NCBI GenBank assembly: GCA_902500775.1
Contig: CABVRZ010000010.1
Location: 46,054 to 110,053 of the forward strand
From: an uncultured Nitrospira sp.
Lineage (GTDB): Bacteria; Nitrospirota; Nitrospiria; Nitrospirales; Nitrospiraceae
DNA: 64,000 bases
Reading direction: 5' to 3'
Position 1 is the first letter of the stretch. Every line of letters begins with the position of its first letter. The position numbers were made by a program, and so were the translations under genes. The notes under the pieces were generated by a model that was given only the letters and a program-made list of their open reading frames with translations, was not told the DNA's origin and ran no database searches. Below are positions 54,159 to 62,247 of the stretch, piece by piece.

Positions 54159-54407
54159 CTATGCAGCCAACTTGCCGGCAACAGTTAGGCCGGCCTTGGC
54201 AGAGAGGCTCACCAGGTAGTCGAGAGAAAGCTTATCGGCCTTGTTACACGCATCTCGGAAATACGCGGTTGAACCACGCCAAGACGTCTGGCCGCTTGTG
54301 CCTGGGTCAATCCTTCGCGCGTCATCCATTTGCGCAGTGCTTCCTCGAGCTCGCAGCGGAGCAGCATCACAGCTGCTTCGGGTGATTCGTACGCGTGATC
54401 GTTTCAT
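54159..54407 (-). pseudogene. XRE-family antitoxin with two frameshifts
   Basis: From the ATG at 54407 the true protein is spread over frames: MKR, then DHAYESPEAAVMLLRCELEE, ALRKWMTREGLTQAQAARRL, GVVQPRISEM, and finally NKADKLSLDYLVSLSAKAGL to TVAGKLAA. This is the HTH antitoxin that goes with the RelE/HigB-like toxin upstream. Shifts lie near 54398 and near 54245. The ATG overlaps the toxin's original stop by ATGA. Confidence 0.8.
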
Positions 54408-54727
54408 AACTCCTCCGCGATGCGTTTATAGCGCCGTACTGCCAGGTCCATGTCGGCCTTCGCGATCGCTCATGTCTTCTTCTGGAACGCATGCAGTGCG
54501 TAGATGGCGCCATTGAACTTTGCCACGCAGATCACCCGGAATGCACCAGCTTCGTCTCGCACGCAGATTTTGTAAGCCCCGGCTCCGACGCCAGGCATTG
54601 GCTTGAAGTCCGACGGTGTGCGCCAGACTTGCACCATGACTAGCTCGTGTCCTGCGCGTCGACCTGCCGTTTCTTGGAAGCATGTTAAATCTTTGCGAGC
54701 CGTGTCGACGAAGTACACGGTCTTCAT
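54404..54727 (-). pseudogene. RelE/HigB-like (Gp49 family) toxin with premature stop
   Basis: It starts at 54727 (MKTVYFVDTARKDLTCF) and reads through AGAYKICVRDEAGAFRVICV and YALHAFQKKT, the phage-derived Gp49/HigB toxin fold. A TGA at 54470 ends it at 85 residues. The same frame continues as AIAKADMDLAVRRYKRIAEE to a stop at 54404. The missing last 21 residues include the usual basic helix. A shortened toxin might still fold. Toxin-first gene order with an ATGA overlap to the antitoxin is typical. Confidence 0.8.
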
Positions 54728-54895
54728 ATGATGCAATTAGACTAATACTCGTATTGTGACACAAGGGGAGTTGTCGTCGGAGTAGTCTTTTGCGAATGTT
54801 TAAGCCGATCCGTATAAGAGCCAAACCTACTAATATCTGGCCGTATAACATGCCATCAAGTTGACTGAGCATAACGCCATATTTGTTGGCGTTTC

Positions 54896-55114
54896 TCAGG
54901 CAGCGTCGGTTTCGATTGTTCCAGAAAGCTTGCTCAGGATCAGTTTTTGTAATTCGACCTTATTGGTGGCATTGTCGATATCAATGCCCACCAGCCGTCC
55001 GCTCGAATCGTAATCGAGCCCGACACCCTCGGACACTTCACGACTTTCTACGCTCGGCCAATCAGAAAAATCGATATAAAGAGAATCTGTATCTGAATGA
55101 TAGTTAAGCTTCAG
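54896..55114 (-). CDS. DUF2283 family small protein with CTG start
   Basis: About 72 residues: KLNYHSDTDSLYIDFSDWPS, VESREVSEGVGLDYDSSGRL and VGIDIDNATNKVELQKL, a clear DUF2283 domain. The family starts at this Lys with an ATG before it; here the codon is CTG (55112–55114), and no other start is in reach. It may be a mutated start and so a silent gene. DUF2283 proteins often accompany DUF4258 toxins, but none is here. Confidence 0.65.
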   Translation of the reverse strand: MKLNYHSDTDSLYIDFSDWPSVESREVSEGVGLDYDSSGRLVGIDIDNATNKVELQKLILSKLSGTIETDAA

Positions 55115-55169
55115 GGTGTAAGCCCTCGATCTGGAAATGCGTTGTGGATTGTCATCTTGTCCACAAGTG

Positions 55170-55208
55170 TTACGACTCGACGGAATGGGGAGGATTGTGC
55201 ATAGCCAT
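55170..55208 (-). pseudogene. 5' fragment of a second HigA gene
   Basis: Encodes MAMHNPPHSVES and stops. The first 23 bases match the start of the HigA pseudogene at 53347–53369 with one or two differences. No further HigA sequence follows. Confidence 0.5.
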
Positions 55209-55390
55209 AATTTTCGACTCTACCACTTCTCTCTTCTTCCCACCACATTGACCCACCTCACTTTGCGCTCCTGAATGCTCGCACGCGTAACAACCGTACC
55301 GCCTAACCCACCCGACAACGGGTCTACGAGATCTCACGACTTGTGGTATGGTGCTGAAGACGCGAACGGGCTCTTGGGAGGGAGAGACGG

Positions 55391-55699
55391 ATGAATCAGT
55401 GCAAGTGGGCATTAACGATTCTGATCTGTATCTTGACCGTCTCAGCATCGGTTGCTTTGGCTGCTGATCCGCCTTGCGACAAGTATCCACTAGCTCAACA
55501 ACCGCGCTGTGCTGAAATCTGGAAAGCGCTGAACAAGGAAGACGGGCCGACCATCGCACAGTTTGGTCTCGATCAGCAGAAACGCCGAGAAGAGGGAAAG
55601 ATCAACGCTCAACAACATCTCGCCGAGAACATGACCTTCATTAAACAGTCGACTGAAAAGCGGATTGAGCGGCTCAAAGAACGCATGGCCCGAGAGTAG
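55391..55699 (+). CDS. Small exported protein of unknown function
   Basis: 102 residues. GGGAGGGAGAGACGG precedes the ATG. A clear signal peptide (ALTILICILTVSASVALAAD) leaves a mature protein of about 78 residues with two Cys (PPCDKYPLAQQPRCAEIW) and a charged helical C-terminus rich in Lys, Arg and Glu. I do not recognise the family. It converges on the beta-lactamase-fold gene with a 3-base gap. Confidence 0.7.
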   Translation: MNQCKWALTILICILTVSASVALAADPPCDKYPLAQQPRCAEIWKALNKEDGPTIAQFGLDQQKRREEGKINAQQHLAENMTFIKQSTEKRIERLKERMARE

Positions 55700-55702
55700 C
55701 CG

Positions 55703-56341
55703 TCACCCACGAACAATTTGATTCGATTCTTTTTCAAGACCGATTTCGGTCTCTGGCCCATGGCCAGTAATTACCGTCGTCGTGTCATCAAGCGTGTAGA
55801 GCCGTTCGCGAATCGATTCTTCGATCGTCTCGAAATTGCCCCCCCATAGATCGGTCCTGCCAATGCTGCCGCGAAAGAGCGTATCGCCGGCCAGTACGAG
55901 CTTGTCATTCGGCACATGGAAACTCATCGATCCTGGCGTGTGCCCCGGCGTATGGAGTGCGACTATCGGCACCTGTCCCAGCATCACCTTTTCCTCATCC
56001 GCCAGCCAATAGTCCGGCGATAGAGCCGGCACATAGGACACCCCAAACATGCGGCATTGCAATTCAAGGTTTTCCCAGAGCTTAAGATCGTCCTGATGCA
56101 GGCAAATCGTGGCACCGGTCGCCTTCTTGATTTCGCTGGAAGCGAGAAAGTGATCAAAATGGGCATGTGTGTGCAGGATGTGCGTAACCACGAATCCAAG
56201 CTGCTGCACGTCTTGTAGAATGCGCTCCGGTGCTCCGCCTGGGTCAATGACAATGGCCTGCTTCGTAGCCGGATCACCAATGATCGAGCAATTGCAGCCG
56301 AGCGGAGGAACTGAGAAGGTCTTTCGGATCAGGGATCCCAT
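55703..56341 (-). CDS. Metallo-beta-lactamase-fold hydrolase (glyoxalase II-like)
   Basis: 212 residues. Metal ligands: HTHAHFDH (about 56–63), a His in ALHTPGHTPGSMSFHV, the Asp in LAGDTLFRGSIGRTDL and the last His in ITGHGPET. The family hydrolyses thioesters such as S-lactoylglutathione, or acts as a persulfide dioxygenase; which one is not clear. The length is short for glyoxalase II (no substrate-binding helical domain), so a YcbL-like hydrolase is likely. Confidence 0.88.
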   Translation of the reverse strand: MGSLIRKTFSVPPLGCNCSIIGDPATKQAIVIDPGGAPERILQDVQQLGFVVTHILHTHAHFDHFLASSEIKKATGATICLHQDDLKLWENLELQCRMFGVSYVPALSPDYWLADEEKVMLGQVPIVALHTPGHTPGSMSFHVPNDKLVLAGDTLFRGSIGRTDLWGGNFETIEESIRERLYTLDDTTTVITGHGPETEIGLEKESNQIVRG

Positions 56342-56443
56342 GGCAGCGGCATGCTACAGGGCGAACAGCCCACGAAGCAAGCGATAGCAGTATCCCAGAC
56401 GCGCCTATCAAAATCTGTTTGCCCGAAGATTGAGTACGTGGGC

Positions 56444-57100
56444 CTAAGGGCCATCAGATTCGCCCGCTTCCCCTCTGATAGTCCACACTACTTCGGTATC
56501 AAAGATCTCCCATTCATGCTCTCGCCGATGGCACCACACCAGAAACCCTGCACCGGTCCCATCAGGCCGTACATTCTCAACATAGACAAGGGCCTGATCG
56601 TTTCGGATCGTCCGTCCCACCCGAGATAACGCCAGTCGGTCAAGCACGGTTGGAGTGGGAAACGACAAAGAGTCGTGACTCCTGACAGAGATGGCCCTGT
56701 TGGCCTCCGTTTTGTCTGTAGGATCACCCGACACAAATCGGTAGCGCACGCCAAGTCGAAATCGACCTTCGAGTGGGCTCCGTGCCTGATTGGCACCGAC
56801 AAAATCACGGACTAGGTCGAACGGCAACATGCCTTGAAAGAATCCCTGCTGCTGGAAAAACGCCATTGTCATAGACCCAGGCTGGTTCGGCACAAGCCGT
56901 AACACCGTCATCCGGTCCAGTAGGACCAATTGGATCTGCGACGTGAGAAATTTGTCCTCAATGATCCGGTCGTACAGCTCATAATCTTCCTGCGAAACAG
57001 AAGCACCAATCGGTTCTCTCTCCGCTGCGAACGGCAACTCCACGAAAAGAAAGGGCAGAAGCATCGCACAGGCTACCATCACACTTATCGGTGAACGCAT
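56444..57100 (-). CDS. Exported protein of unknown function
   Basis: 218 residues. Signal peptide VMVACAMLLPFLFVELPFAAE. The mature protein has no recognised domain; it has a central mixed region (FFQQQGFFQGMLPFDLVRDFVG) and a C-terminal beta-rich part (VYVENVRPDGTGAGFLVWCH). It shares its upstream region with the divergent lipoprotein gene at 57197. Confidence 0.65.
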   Translation of the reverse strand: MRSPISVMVACAMLLPFLFVELPFAAEREPIGASVSQEDYELYDRIIEDKFLTSQIQLVLLDRMTVLRLVPNQPGSMTMAFFQQQGFFQGMLPFDLVRDFVGANQARSPLEGRFRLGVRYRFVSGDPTDKTEANRAISVRSHDSLSFPTPTVLDRLALSRVGRTIRNDQALVYVENVRPDGTGAGFLVWCHRREHEWEIFDTEVVWTIRGEAGESDGP

Positions 57101-57140
57101 ATCGAAGGACCATTCATGCAGTCAAATTTCCGATATCACA

Positions 57141-57169
57141 TTTACAAGTTGAGCCGAAGCGTAGATAAT
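57141..57169 (+). promoter_or_regulatory. Sigma-70-type promoter of the lipoprotein gene at 57197
   Basis: TTTACA (57141–57146) and GATAAT (57164–57169) with a 17-base spacer. The -10 ends 27 bases before the GTG at 57197. Both boxes lie inside the longer open frame from 57116, so they argue for the shorter start. Confidence 0.65.
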
Positions 57170-57196
57170 CATACTACCCAATTGAGAGGAGCACAC

Positions 57197-57916
57197 GTGC
57201 AGGATAAACCACTGGTCAGTCCACAGTCACTGGGAATAGGCATCGTCTGGTTCATGATCGCGCTCGGCTGCGCACCGGATGCCAATCGGGAGAATCCCTT
57301 TCGCACGGAGAATGAAGCACTCAAGAAGCAACTGACGAGGCAAGAATCTCTCTTGGGCTCATTGCAAGACGGAAATAAGGTCATGCAACAACAGATCGAT
57401 CTGCTCAATCAGGAGCTCCGTGATGCCAAAAGCAGCATGGAAGCGACCAAAGCGGACGCAAAACGACTCAACGAGCAGATGGAATTGCAGCTGGCCGAAA
57501 CGAAACGAATGATCGCCGCACAAATGGCAGAATCTCTGAAAGTCGATGAGAAAGGTGCGCAGTCCGATACACTACCGCGGCCCATGCCAACTGTGGCCAG
57601 AGTGGTTGAAGACGCGCTGGCACGGAACGGATATCATCTGAAAGTTAGCGTCAAGACCGAACAGCGGGCGGTCTATGTGACTGAACGCAAGATTTCCACC
57701 CCCGCGACGCTTGAAGTGACGGGCTCACGCAATCAATATCTCGTTTCACTTGAGGCCCTTCCGGACAGCGTGACGAAGCTTGGTGTGAAAGCAGAGTTCG
57801 AACGGGTCGCGCAGGGAGGACGGATCTTGAGCGTGAGTCACGAAGAAACCACGGAAATCGAGCGCCGCCTGATCAGCGAGATCAATAAGGCGCTCGAAAA
57901 CCATCAAAAAACCTAA
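57197..57916 (+). CDS. Coiled-coil lipoprotein of unknown function
   Basis: 239 residues from a GTG preceded by AGAGGAG. Lipobox MIALGC at about residue 24. Residues about 40–115 form a coiled coil (ENEALKKQLTRQESLLGSLQ and onward). The C-terminal 120 residues (VVEDALARNGYHLKVSVKTE to STPATLEVTG) are beta-rich without a known family. The longer frame from 57116 is unlikely because the promoter lies within it. Confidence 0.7.
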   Translation: MQDKPLVSPQSLGIGIVWFMIALGCAPDANRENPFRTENEALKKQLTRQESLLGSLQDGNKVMQQQIDLLNQELRDAKSSMEATKADAKRLNEQMELQLAETKRMIAAQMAESLKVDEKGAQSDTLPRPMPTVARVVEDALARNGYHLKVSVKTEQRAVYVTERKISTPATLEVTGSRNQYLVSLEALPDSVTKLGVKAEFERVAQGGRILSVSHEETTEIERRLISEINKALENHQKT

Positions 57917-58101
57917 CCCATCTTCATAAAGCCCCACGGCGCGAACGACGGGGAATATTCAAGCTCACGAACATCGCGCCTGCCTCCCTTATCCTGGCGG
58001 ACCAAAATTGATCGCAGAGACCGATCGCGATATCCAGGTCGACGTATCCACCAGTCACAATCGGCAGTTTTCTTGGTCAGCGTGAAACCTCGTGCTAGCA
58101 T
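57913..58101 (-). CDS. Possible small basic protein
   Basis: 62 residues, with GGAGGAAA directly before the ATG at 58101. The protein (TADCDWWIRRPGYRDRSLRS, ILVRQDKGGRRDVRELEYSP) is rich in Arg and Trp and unlike a random frame, but I do not recognise it. Its end overlaps the end of the convergent lipoprotein gene by 4 bases. Confidence 0.35.
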   Translation of the reverse strand: MLARGFTLTKKTADCDWWIRRPGYRDRSLRSILVRQDKGGRRDVRELEYSPSFAPWGFMKMG

Positions 58102-58110
58102 TTTCCTCCG

Positions 58111-58320
58111 ATGGCGCTCTCAACCACCATCCATGATCTCCGTACACTGATCCGCCCTTCTGATCCTCTTGTTGTCATTGAAACAGTGAAAGAGGAGCGG
58201 GTGTTGGCCCTCCTGCAATCCGTCACAGCTCAAGAACGAATGCCGCTCTTCGAGTGGTCAACCGCAAGAGAATTGACCAGTCGGACGGCCGAAGGGCGAT
58301 TCGTGAACGTGCGCTCGTGA
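58111..58320 (+). pseudogene. N-terminal fragment of a Ycf46-like AAA+ ATPase
   Basis: 69 residues: TIHDLRTLIRPSDPLVVIET, then VKEERVLALLQSVTAQERMP and LFEWSTARELT. This is the start of the N-terminal domain of bacterial Ycf46-like AAA+ proteins, which are about 500 residues long. The frame ends soon after EWSTARELT, and no ATPase domain follows. It is a truncated remnant directly before the NlpC-like gene. Confidence 0.6.
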
Positions 58321-58331
58321 GAGGACAACCA

Positions 58332-59171
58332 ATGTGGCGCATCAGCATGGTTGGCATTACACTAGCAGTCCTAGCGGGCTGTGCTACACCCATCCAGAAG
58401 CCACAGCGGGCGACGATCGAATCGATCATCCCCGAGCGAACCCCCATCGAGACAATTAGCAAGTCACCATTAGCTATCCCGAATCAGCCGCCACCTCTGA
58501 TCCCCCACGACCCAGCTCCCACTCCCCTCCATACCTCCCTACCCAGCCGATCCGCCATCGTTCAGTCTGCCGTGCGACTACTTGGATCAACCACCGTCAA
58601 CATGCAAGGTCGGCGTATCGGTTACGACTGCGCAGGCGTGACACGGGCTATTTTTTTGGAGCATGGTATCGATCTGTACCGAAGTAGCGACTCTGCGGTG
58701 AATGCGAACGGCGTCCGGCTGATCCACAACCATGTCCGCCAACATGGCATCCTCCATCGAGACGGAGACGTACGCCCAGGTGATCTCGTGTTCTTTGATA
58801 ATACCTGGGACTTTAATGGGGATGGTCTGTTCAACGATCCTCTCACGCACGTCGGCATTGTTGAGCAGATCGAGCCAGATGGAACGGTCATCTTCATCAG
58901 TCGAGTGGCTGGTGCCATTGCACGCTATCACATGAACCTCAACCAGCCCTATATCCACAAGACAACCGACGGACGTGTCTTGAACGACTATATCCGACGA
59001 AAACGCTCGACCGATCCCGACAAGACGGCTCGACTGACCGGCGAACTGTTTTCCCTCTATGGAAACCTGCTAAGCCCTCAAAAGAGCGCGCCTTTCCAGG
59101 GACGATCACCACAGCATCCAGACGAGCAACAGGCCTCCGAGACCGCATCCGCTGCCGAAGCAGAACGCTGA
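58332..59171 (+). CDS. NlpC/P60-like cysteine peptidase lipoprotein
   Basis: 279 residues. GAGAGGA precedes the ATG at 58332. Lipobox VLAGC at about residue 16. A Pro-rich linker leads to an NlpC/P60-type domain at about 75–210. The nucleophile is Cys in RRIGYDCAGVTRAIFLEHGI, and the His is in NDPLTHVGIVEQIEPDG. These enzymes cut peptide bonds in peptidoglycan stems. The domain is unusual in having an EF-like acidic loop FDNTWDFNGDGLFND. The tail is low complexity. Confidence 0.75.
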   Translation: MWRISMVGITLAVLAGCATPIQKPQRATIESIIPERTPIETISKSPLAIPNQPPPLIPHDPAPTPLHTSLPSRSAIVQSAVRLLGSTTVNMQGRRIGYDCAGVTRAIFLEHGIDLYRSSDSAVNANGVRLIHNHVRQHGILHRDGDVRPGDLVFFDNTWDFNGDGLFNDPLTHVGIVEQIEPDGTVIFISRVAGAIARYHMNLNQPYIHKTTDGRVLNDYIRRKRSTDPDKTARLTGELFSLYGNLLSPQKSAPFQGRSPQHPDEQQASETASAAEAER

Positions 59172-59370
59172 TGGGCGTTTCACGGCACCATCGATTCCTC
59201 TCGTCACATCGCAGATGCCTGATACATGAAGATGAGAACACATTCCGTCTATACCCGTGAATAGGACTACAGAACAATCATCTACCATCCGATAAGAACA
59301 CCATTGGGTCACTCACAGGGGGATGGTACCTGAATCCCTAAATTTCAACCGAACTGCTAAAATTACGACT

Positions 59371-59802
59371 ATGGCTATTTCATCCAAGCGCACAGACGTC
59401 CGAGAAACCAACCCACTGCGGCGAACGTTGACCGATGTTCGCCATGGACTCTTGGGCTTGCATAAAGCCCTGATCGTTGCCGAGCAACTGACCTATGAGC
59501 GGATTTATGGTCGAGTGGACTCCACAGGTCAGTTACTCCAGCTGGTGATGAACGATCCGTGGTTTACCTGGCTCCATCCGCTCTCCAATATGGTCGTCCG
59601 GATCGACGAACTGCTCGACGGGCATGATCACCCAACGGTCGATGATGTCGCCATCTTGTTGACGGAGATCCGGGGTCTCATCCGTCCTTCAGAGCTCGGC
59701 GACGGATATGAGCGGAGCTATTATGAGGCGCTGCAGCGCGCCCCTGATGTCGTGCTGGCCCACTGCGAAATGAAAAAACTGCTGACATTGCCCTCGGTGT
59801 AG
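59371..59802 (+). CDS. Conserved-looking protein of unknown function
   Basis: 143 residues from the ATG at 59371; an in-frame GTG-type start at 59323 is possible. The protein is soluble and mostly helical (LLGLHKALIVAEQLTYERIY, WLHPLSNMVVRIDELLDG). No domain is recognised. A strong terminator follows at 59834. Confidence 0.6.
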   Translation: MAISSKRTDVRETNPLRRTLTDVRHGLLGLHKALIVAEQLTYERIYGRVDSTGQLLQLVMNDPWFTWLHPLSNMVVRIDELLDGHDHPTVDDVAILLTEIRGLIRPSELGDGYERSYYEALQRAPDVVLAHCEMKKLLTLPSV

Positions 59803-59833
59803 AACTCTCCCAACTGATAGCTCATGCTGTCTC

Positions 59834-59875
59834 ACAGCCGTCGGTCGAGCAAGACCGACGGCTGTGTTAGTTTTG
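59834..59875 (+). terminator. Rho-independent terminator
   Basis: Stem ACAGCCGTCGGTC / GACCGACGGCTGT, 13 pairs, with a 6-base loop, followed by GTTAGTTTT. It lies 32 bases after the stop of the gene at 59371–59802. Confidence 0.9.
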
Positions 59876-60017
59876 ACAAAGCAGGTGCGAGTAGCTACCG
59901 GCGCGTTGATCAAGTAGCTCTCAAGAGACATGTGCGCCTGAAGACAGCCCGCCTCAATTCTTTGTATGATGCAGCATGGCACAGCAATAGAAAACCATCC
60001 CTAGAAGCGGAATATCA

Positions 60018-60650
60018 ATGAGTCTGTCTCTCAAGCACTGGGTACTCCCCCTTCTTCTCCTCACCGTCCTGTCCCCAACTCCTGCCGAGACACAAATCCG
60101 CTCGATCGATGTCCTCATTACTGTCATCAAGGACAGGATCGTGGCTCTCCCTGGAGGCGGGAGTCCGGTTGAAGAGCCATTGGGCGTCAATGAAACGATC
60201 GTCACCACCGCAGCCCACGGACCAGCCGGCTTTGCCCAGACCAATCGCCGACTGTTGGGATTCTCTTCAGCCTTACATCGATGGACGGAGGTGCACCTGG
60301 GTGTCGAGGAACAAGTCGAGCAACATCGGGTATTTCCACGCGTGCTGCTAGTTCAGACCAATCGGCAGGTCTATGGATTTCAGGAGAGTCGCGGCCATTG
60401 GTTCAGCGAAGCCTTGGGACCGAATGAACCCGTTCAACAACTGCAGGGACGAGGTCATGTGGTCGTGGCCATCACGCCTGAACGAGCGTTGGCGTTTTCT
60501 GCCTTCACCGGAGGATTCTTCTCAGTGCGCTTCTCAGCAAATGAGCACGTACAGTCCATTGACCAGGCAAACGACGTTACACTGGTTCGCACCACCAGCC
60601 GTCAACTAGCGTTCCGCTCACAAATAGGACTTTGGACGGAAATGAGATAG
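60018..60650 (+). CDS. Exported beta-repeat protein of unknown function
   Basis: 210 residues. Signal peptide VLPLLLLTVLSPTPAETQ. The mature protein consists of about four and a half repeats of about 40 residues: QTNRRLLGFSSALHRWTEVH, QTNRQVYGFQESRGHWFSEA, ITPERALAFSAFTGGFFSVR and RTTSRQLAFRSQIGLWTEMR mark matching points. The pattern of a small polar start, a GF/AF centre and a W/F-E end suggests blades of a beta-propeller or a solenoid. No family is recognised. Confidence 0.65.
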   Translation: MSLSLKHWVLPLLLLTVLSPTPAETQIRSIDVLITVIKDRIVALPGGGSPVEEPLGVNETIVTTAAHGPAGFAQTNRRLLGFSSALHRWTEVHLGVEEQVEQHRVFPRVLLVQTNRQVYGFQESRGHWFSEALGPNEPVQQLQGRGHVVVAITPERALAFSAFTGGFFSVRFSANEHVQSIDQANDVTLVRTTSRQLAFRSQIGLWTEMR

Positions 60651-60658
60651 GGCCGACT

Positions 60659-61075
60659 TCAGCTGGGGAGTCGCTGTCGCTTCCAGAGATACCCGGCCAA
60701 GATCGTCGCTCCAAGGACACACAGCATAAGCAAGAGAAGACAGCCGACCGCTAAGGCTCCCGCCAAGGAAGCGGTATATCCGTGGTAAATGACCGACACC
60801 GGTTGATCCGTCATCGGACTGAAATGCGAGAGCCAACCGAGACCTAACCCGAGTAGCCCGACAACAGTCCAGAAGCGAGCCCCTACCCGCCCTGTCTGAT
60901 AAAGCGAGACCCCCAGCCCCATCCCGCCCAAAATGACTGTCGCCACGACGAGAAATCCAATCGACTGTTCATCGATCGGCCAGTGAAAATCCCCTCGGAG
61001 TAGGTGGTCGACTAAGTGCAGCACGTTGAGGAGCGCAATAATCCCGAGCAGTTTAAGGAGACGGCAATCCGGCAT
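60659..61075 (-). CDS. Small membrane protein with four hydrophobic segments
   Basis: 138 residues: LLKLLGIIALLNVLHLVDHLL, GFLVVATVILGGMGLGVSLY, FWTVVGLLGLGLGWLSHFSP and LAVGCLLLLMLCVLGATILAG. No known motif. It ends 8 bases from the convergent repeat-protein gene and is 33 bases downstream of the larger membrane protein gene, so the two are likely co-transcribed. Confidence 0.65.
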   Translation of the reverse strand: MPDCRLLKLLGIIALLNVLHLVDHLLRGDFHWPIDEQSIGFLVVATVILGGMGLGVSLYQTGRVGARFWTVVGLLGLGLGWLSHFSPMTDQPVSVIYHGYTASLAGALAVGCLLLLMLCVLGATILAGYLWKRQRLPS

Positions 61076-61108
61076 AGAAATGAATCCCCTTGTGAGCGAG
61101 GGTCATGA

Positions 61109-62236
61109 CTAGGAACGATAATACTCTACCCCGCCAGAAAACTGACGGCTCAAACAAAGATCGGCGACCGCCACGCATTCGAGACCGAACGGAAGGTATC
61201 CAGCATAGCCGAGCAGGGGCATCTCAAAGAGCTGGAACCGATGGACGAATGGAAGCGCGTACTCCCAATGAGCGAGACTGTTCCAGTTCCACAGCTCCCA
61301 GAAGATTCCGCAGATCAGCGCCGCCAGTGCCGACACCCATATACCCCGCCAATCGCCTTGCGCAGGGGGCGAAAGGATGGTCGGCCTCTCCACTAGGCCT
61401 TGAAGCGCGATCACCAGCAACAGCGGCCCCACCCAGACAAGTGGAAACAGATAATTGGGCCACAGGCCGATGCCGAAAAGCCCGGCACAGGACAAGAGCA
61501 ATACCACCCAGCTCGCCAGCTTTGCCGATGGAACGTAAAAAGGTTTGAATCGATCAAGACCTGCGGTGAGGGAAGGATATGAGGTTAGCCACTCCGCCGT
61601 ACCAATGACGGCTGGTAGTACCGTAGAAAATGGAACCGTCGCCCTCAAGAGATACTCAATCGACGACAACTCGGCGACACCAACGTAGTACCAGTTCTGC
61701 ACAAAGCGATTCAGATATTCGAACAGCCACCAGAATGCTGCGCTCAGGGGAAACAGCGACAGAAAGTACCGAGGGCAGTGGAGCATCATGCAGCGACTAA
61801 TGCGAGCATATGTGCAGGCGTTCACGATCACGATCGCGCCCAGCCACAAGGGCGTGAATGTATGCCCCTGAACCATGGCCACCCAGGGCATGCGCGTCCA
61901 GGCTATCACCCACCAAAAGGCCGTCCATCCGATCCCAAGCCAGCCCCACCAGGGAAATAGAGAAGGCGTGAAACGTGAGGCGTCAGAAGTGAAGCGTTTC
62001 TCTAGGACCACATGGCGTGAGACGACAGTCCGAAAGAGGATGAGCCCAAGGAATGCAATGATCAGGATGGCTAGAAGGGTAAATATCGTCCAGGAGAATG
62101 GCTCATGTTGCACGTAACTGGTACGAGGTGGAAAATCCAGATAACGTCCGATCGGTTCACCGGTCAATAGCACACCACACAGCGGCAGACCCAGTACCAG
62201 TATAAGGGATAGACAAATGATACCGGCTCGACTCAT
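61109..62236 (-). CDS. Polytopic membrane protein of unknown function
   Basis: 375 residues with about nine hydrophobic segments (IICLSLILVLGLPLCGVLL, TLLAILIIAFLGLILFRTVV and others) and many Trp. No transporter or enzyme motif is recognised. Between the second and third segments a short stretch EKRFTSDASRFTPSL is encoded by the repeat at 61965–61999, so a repeat has inserted in frame into a loop. The gene precedes the four-segment protein at 60659. Confidence 0.65.
   Translation of the reverse strand: MSRAGIICLSLILVLGLPLCGVLLTGEPIGRYLDFPPRTSYVQHEPFSWTIFTLLAILIIAFLGLILFRTVVSRHVVLEKRFTSDASRFTPSLFPWWGWLGIGWTAFWWVIAWTRMPWVAMVQGHTFTPLWLGAIVIVNACTYARISRCMMLHCPRYFLSLFPLSAAFWWLFEYLNRFVQNWYYVGVAELSSIEYLLRATVPFSTVLPAVIGTAEWLTSYPSLTAGLDRFKPFYVPSAKLASWVVLLLSCAGLFGIGLWPNYLFPLVWVGPLLLVIALQGLVERPTILSPPAQGDWRGIWVSALAALICGIFWELWNWNSLAHWEYALPFVHRFQLFEMPLLGYAGYLPFGLECVAVADLCLSRQFSGGVEYYRS
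61965..61999 (+). repeat. In-gene copy of the GTGAAACGTGA-type repeat
   Basis: GGCGTGAAACGTGAGG and a following GAAGTGAAGCG match the tract at 6181–6213. It lies inside the membrane protein gene 61109–62236 and keeps its frame. Confidence 0.6.
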
Positions 62237-62247
62237 GTCTGATGCTA

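Noticed and set aside
54426..54872. 148-codon minus-strand frame over the RelE-like toxin
   Set aside because: It is an out-of-frame shadow; the toxin frame carries family similarity.
54860..54900. Inverted repeat AACGCC…GGCGTT beside DUF2283, considered as an integron attC site
   Set aside because: Only one short hairpin is visible, the core site pattern is incomplete and no integrase gene is present. TA clustering alone does not show an integron.
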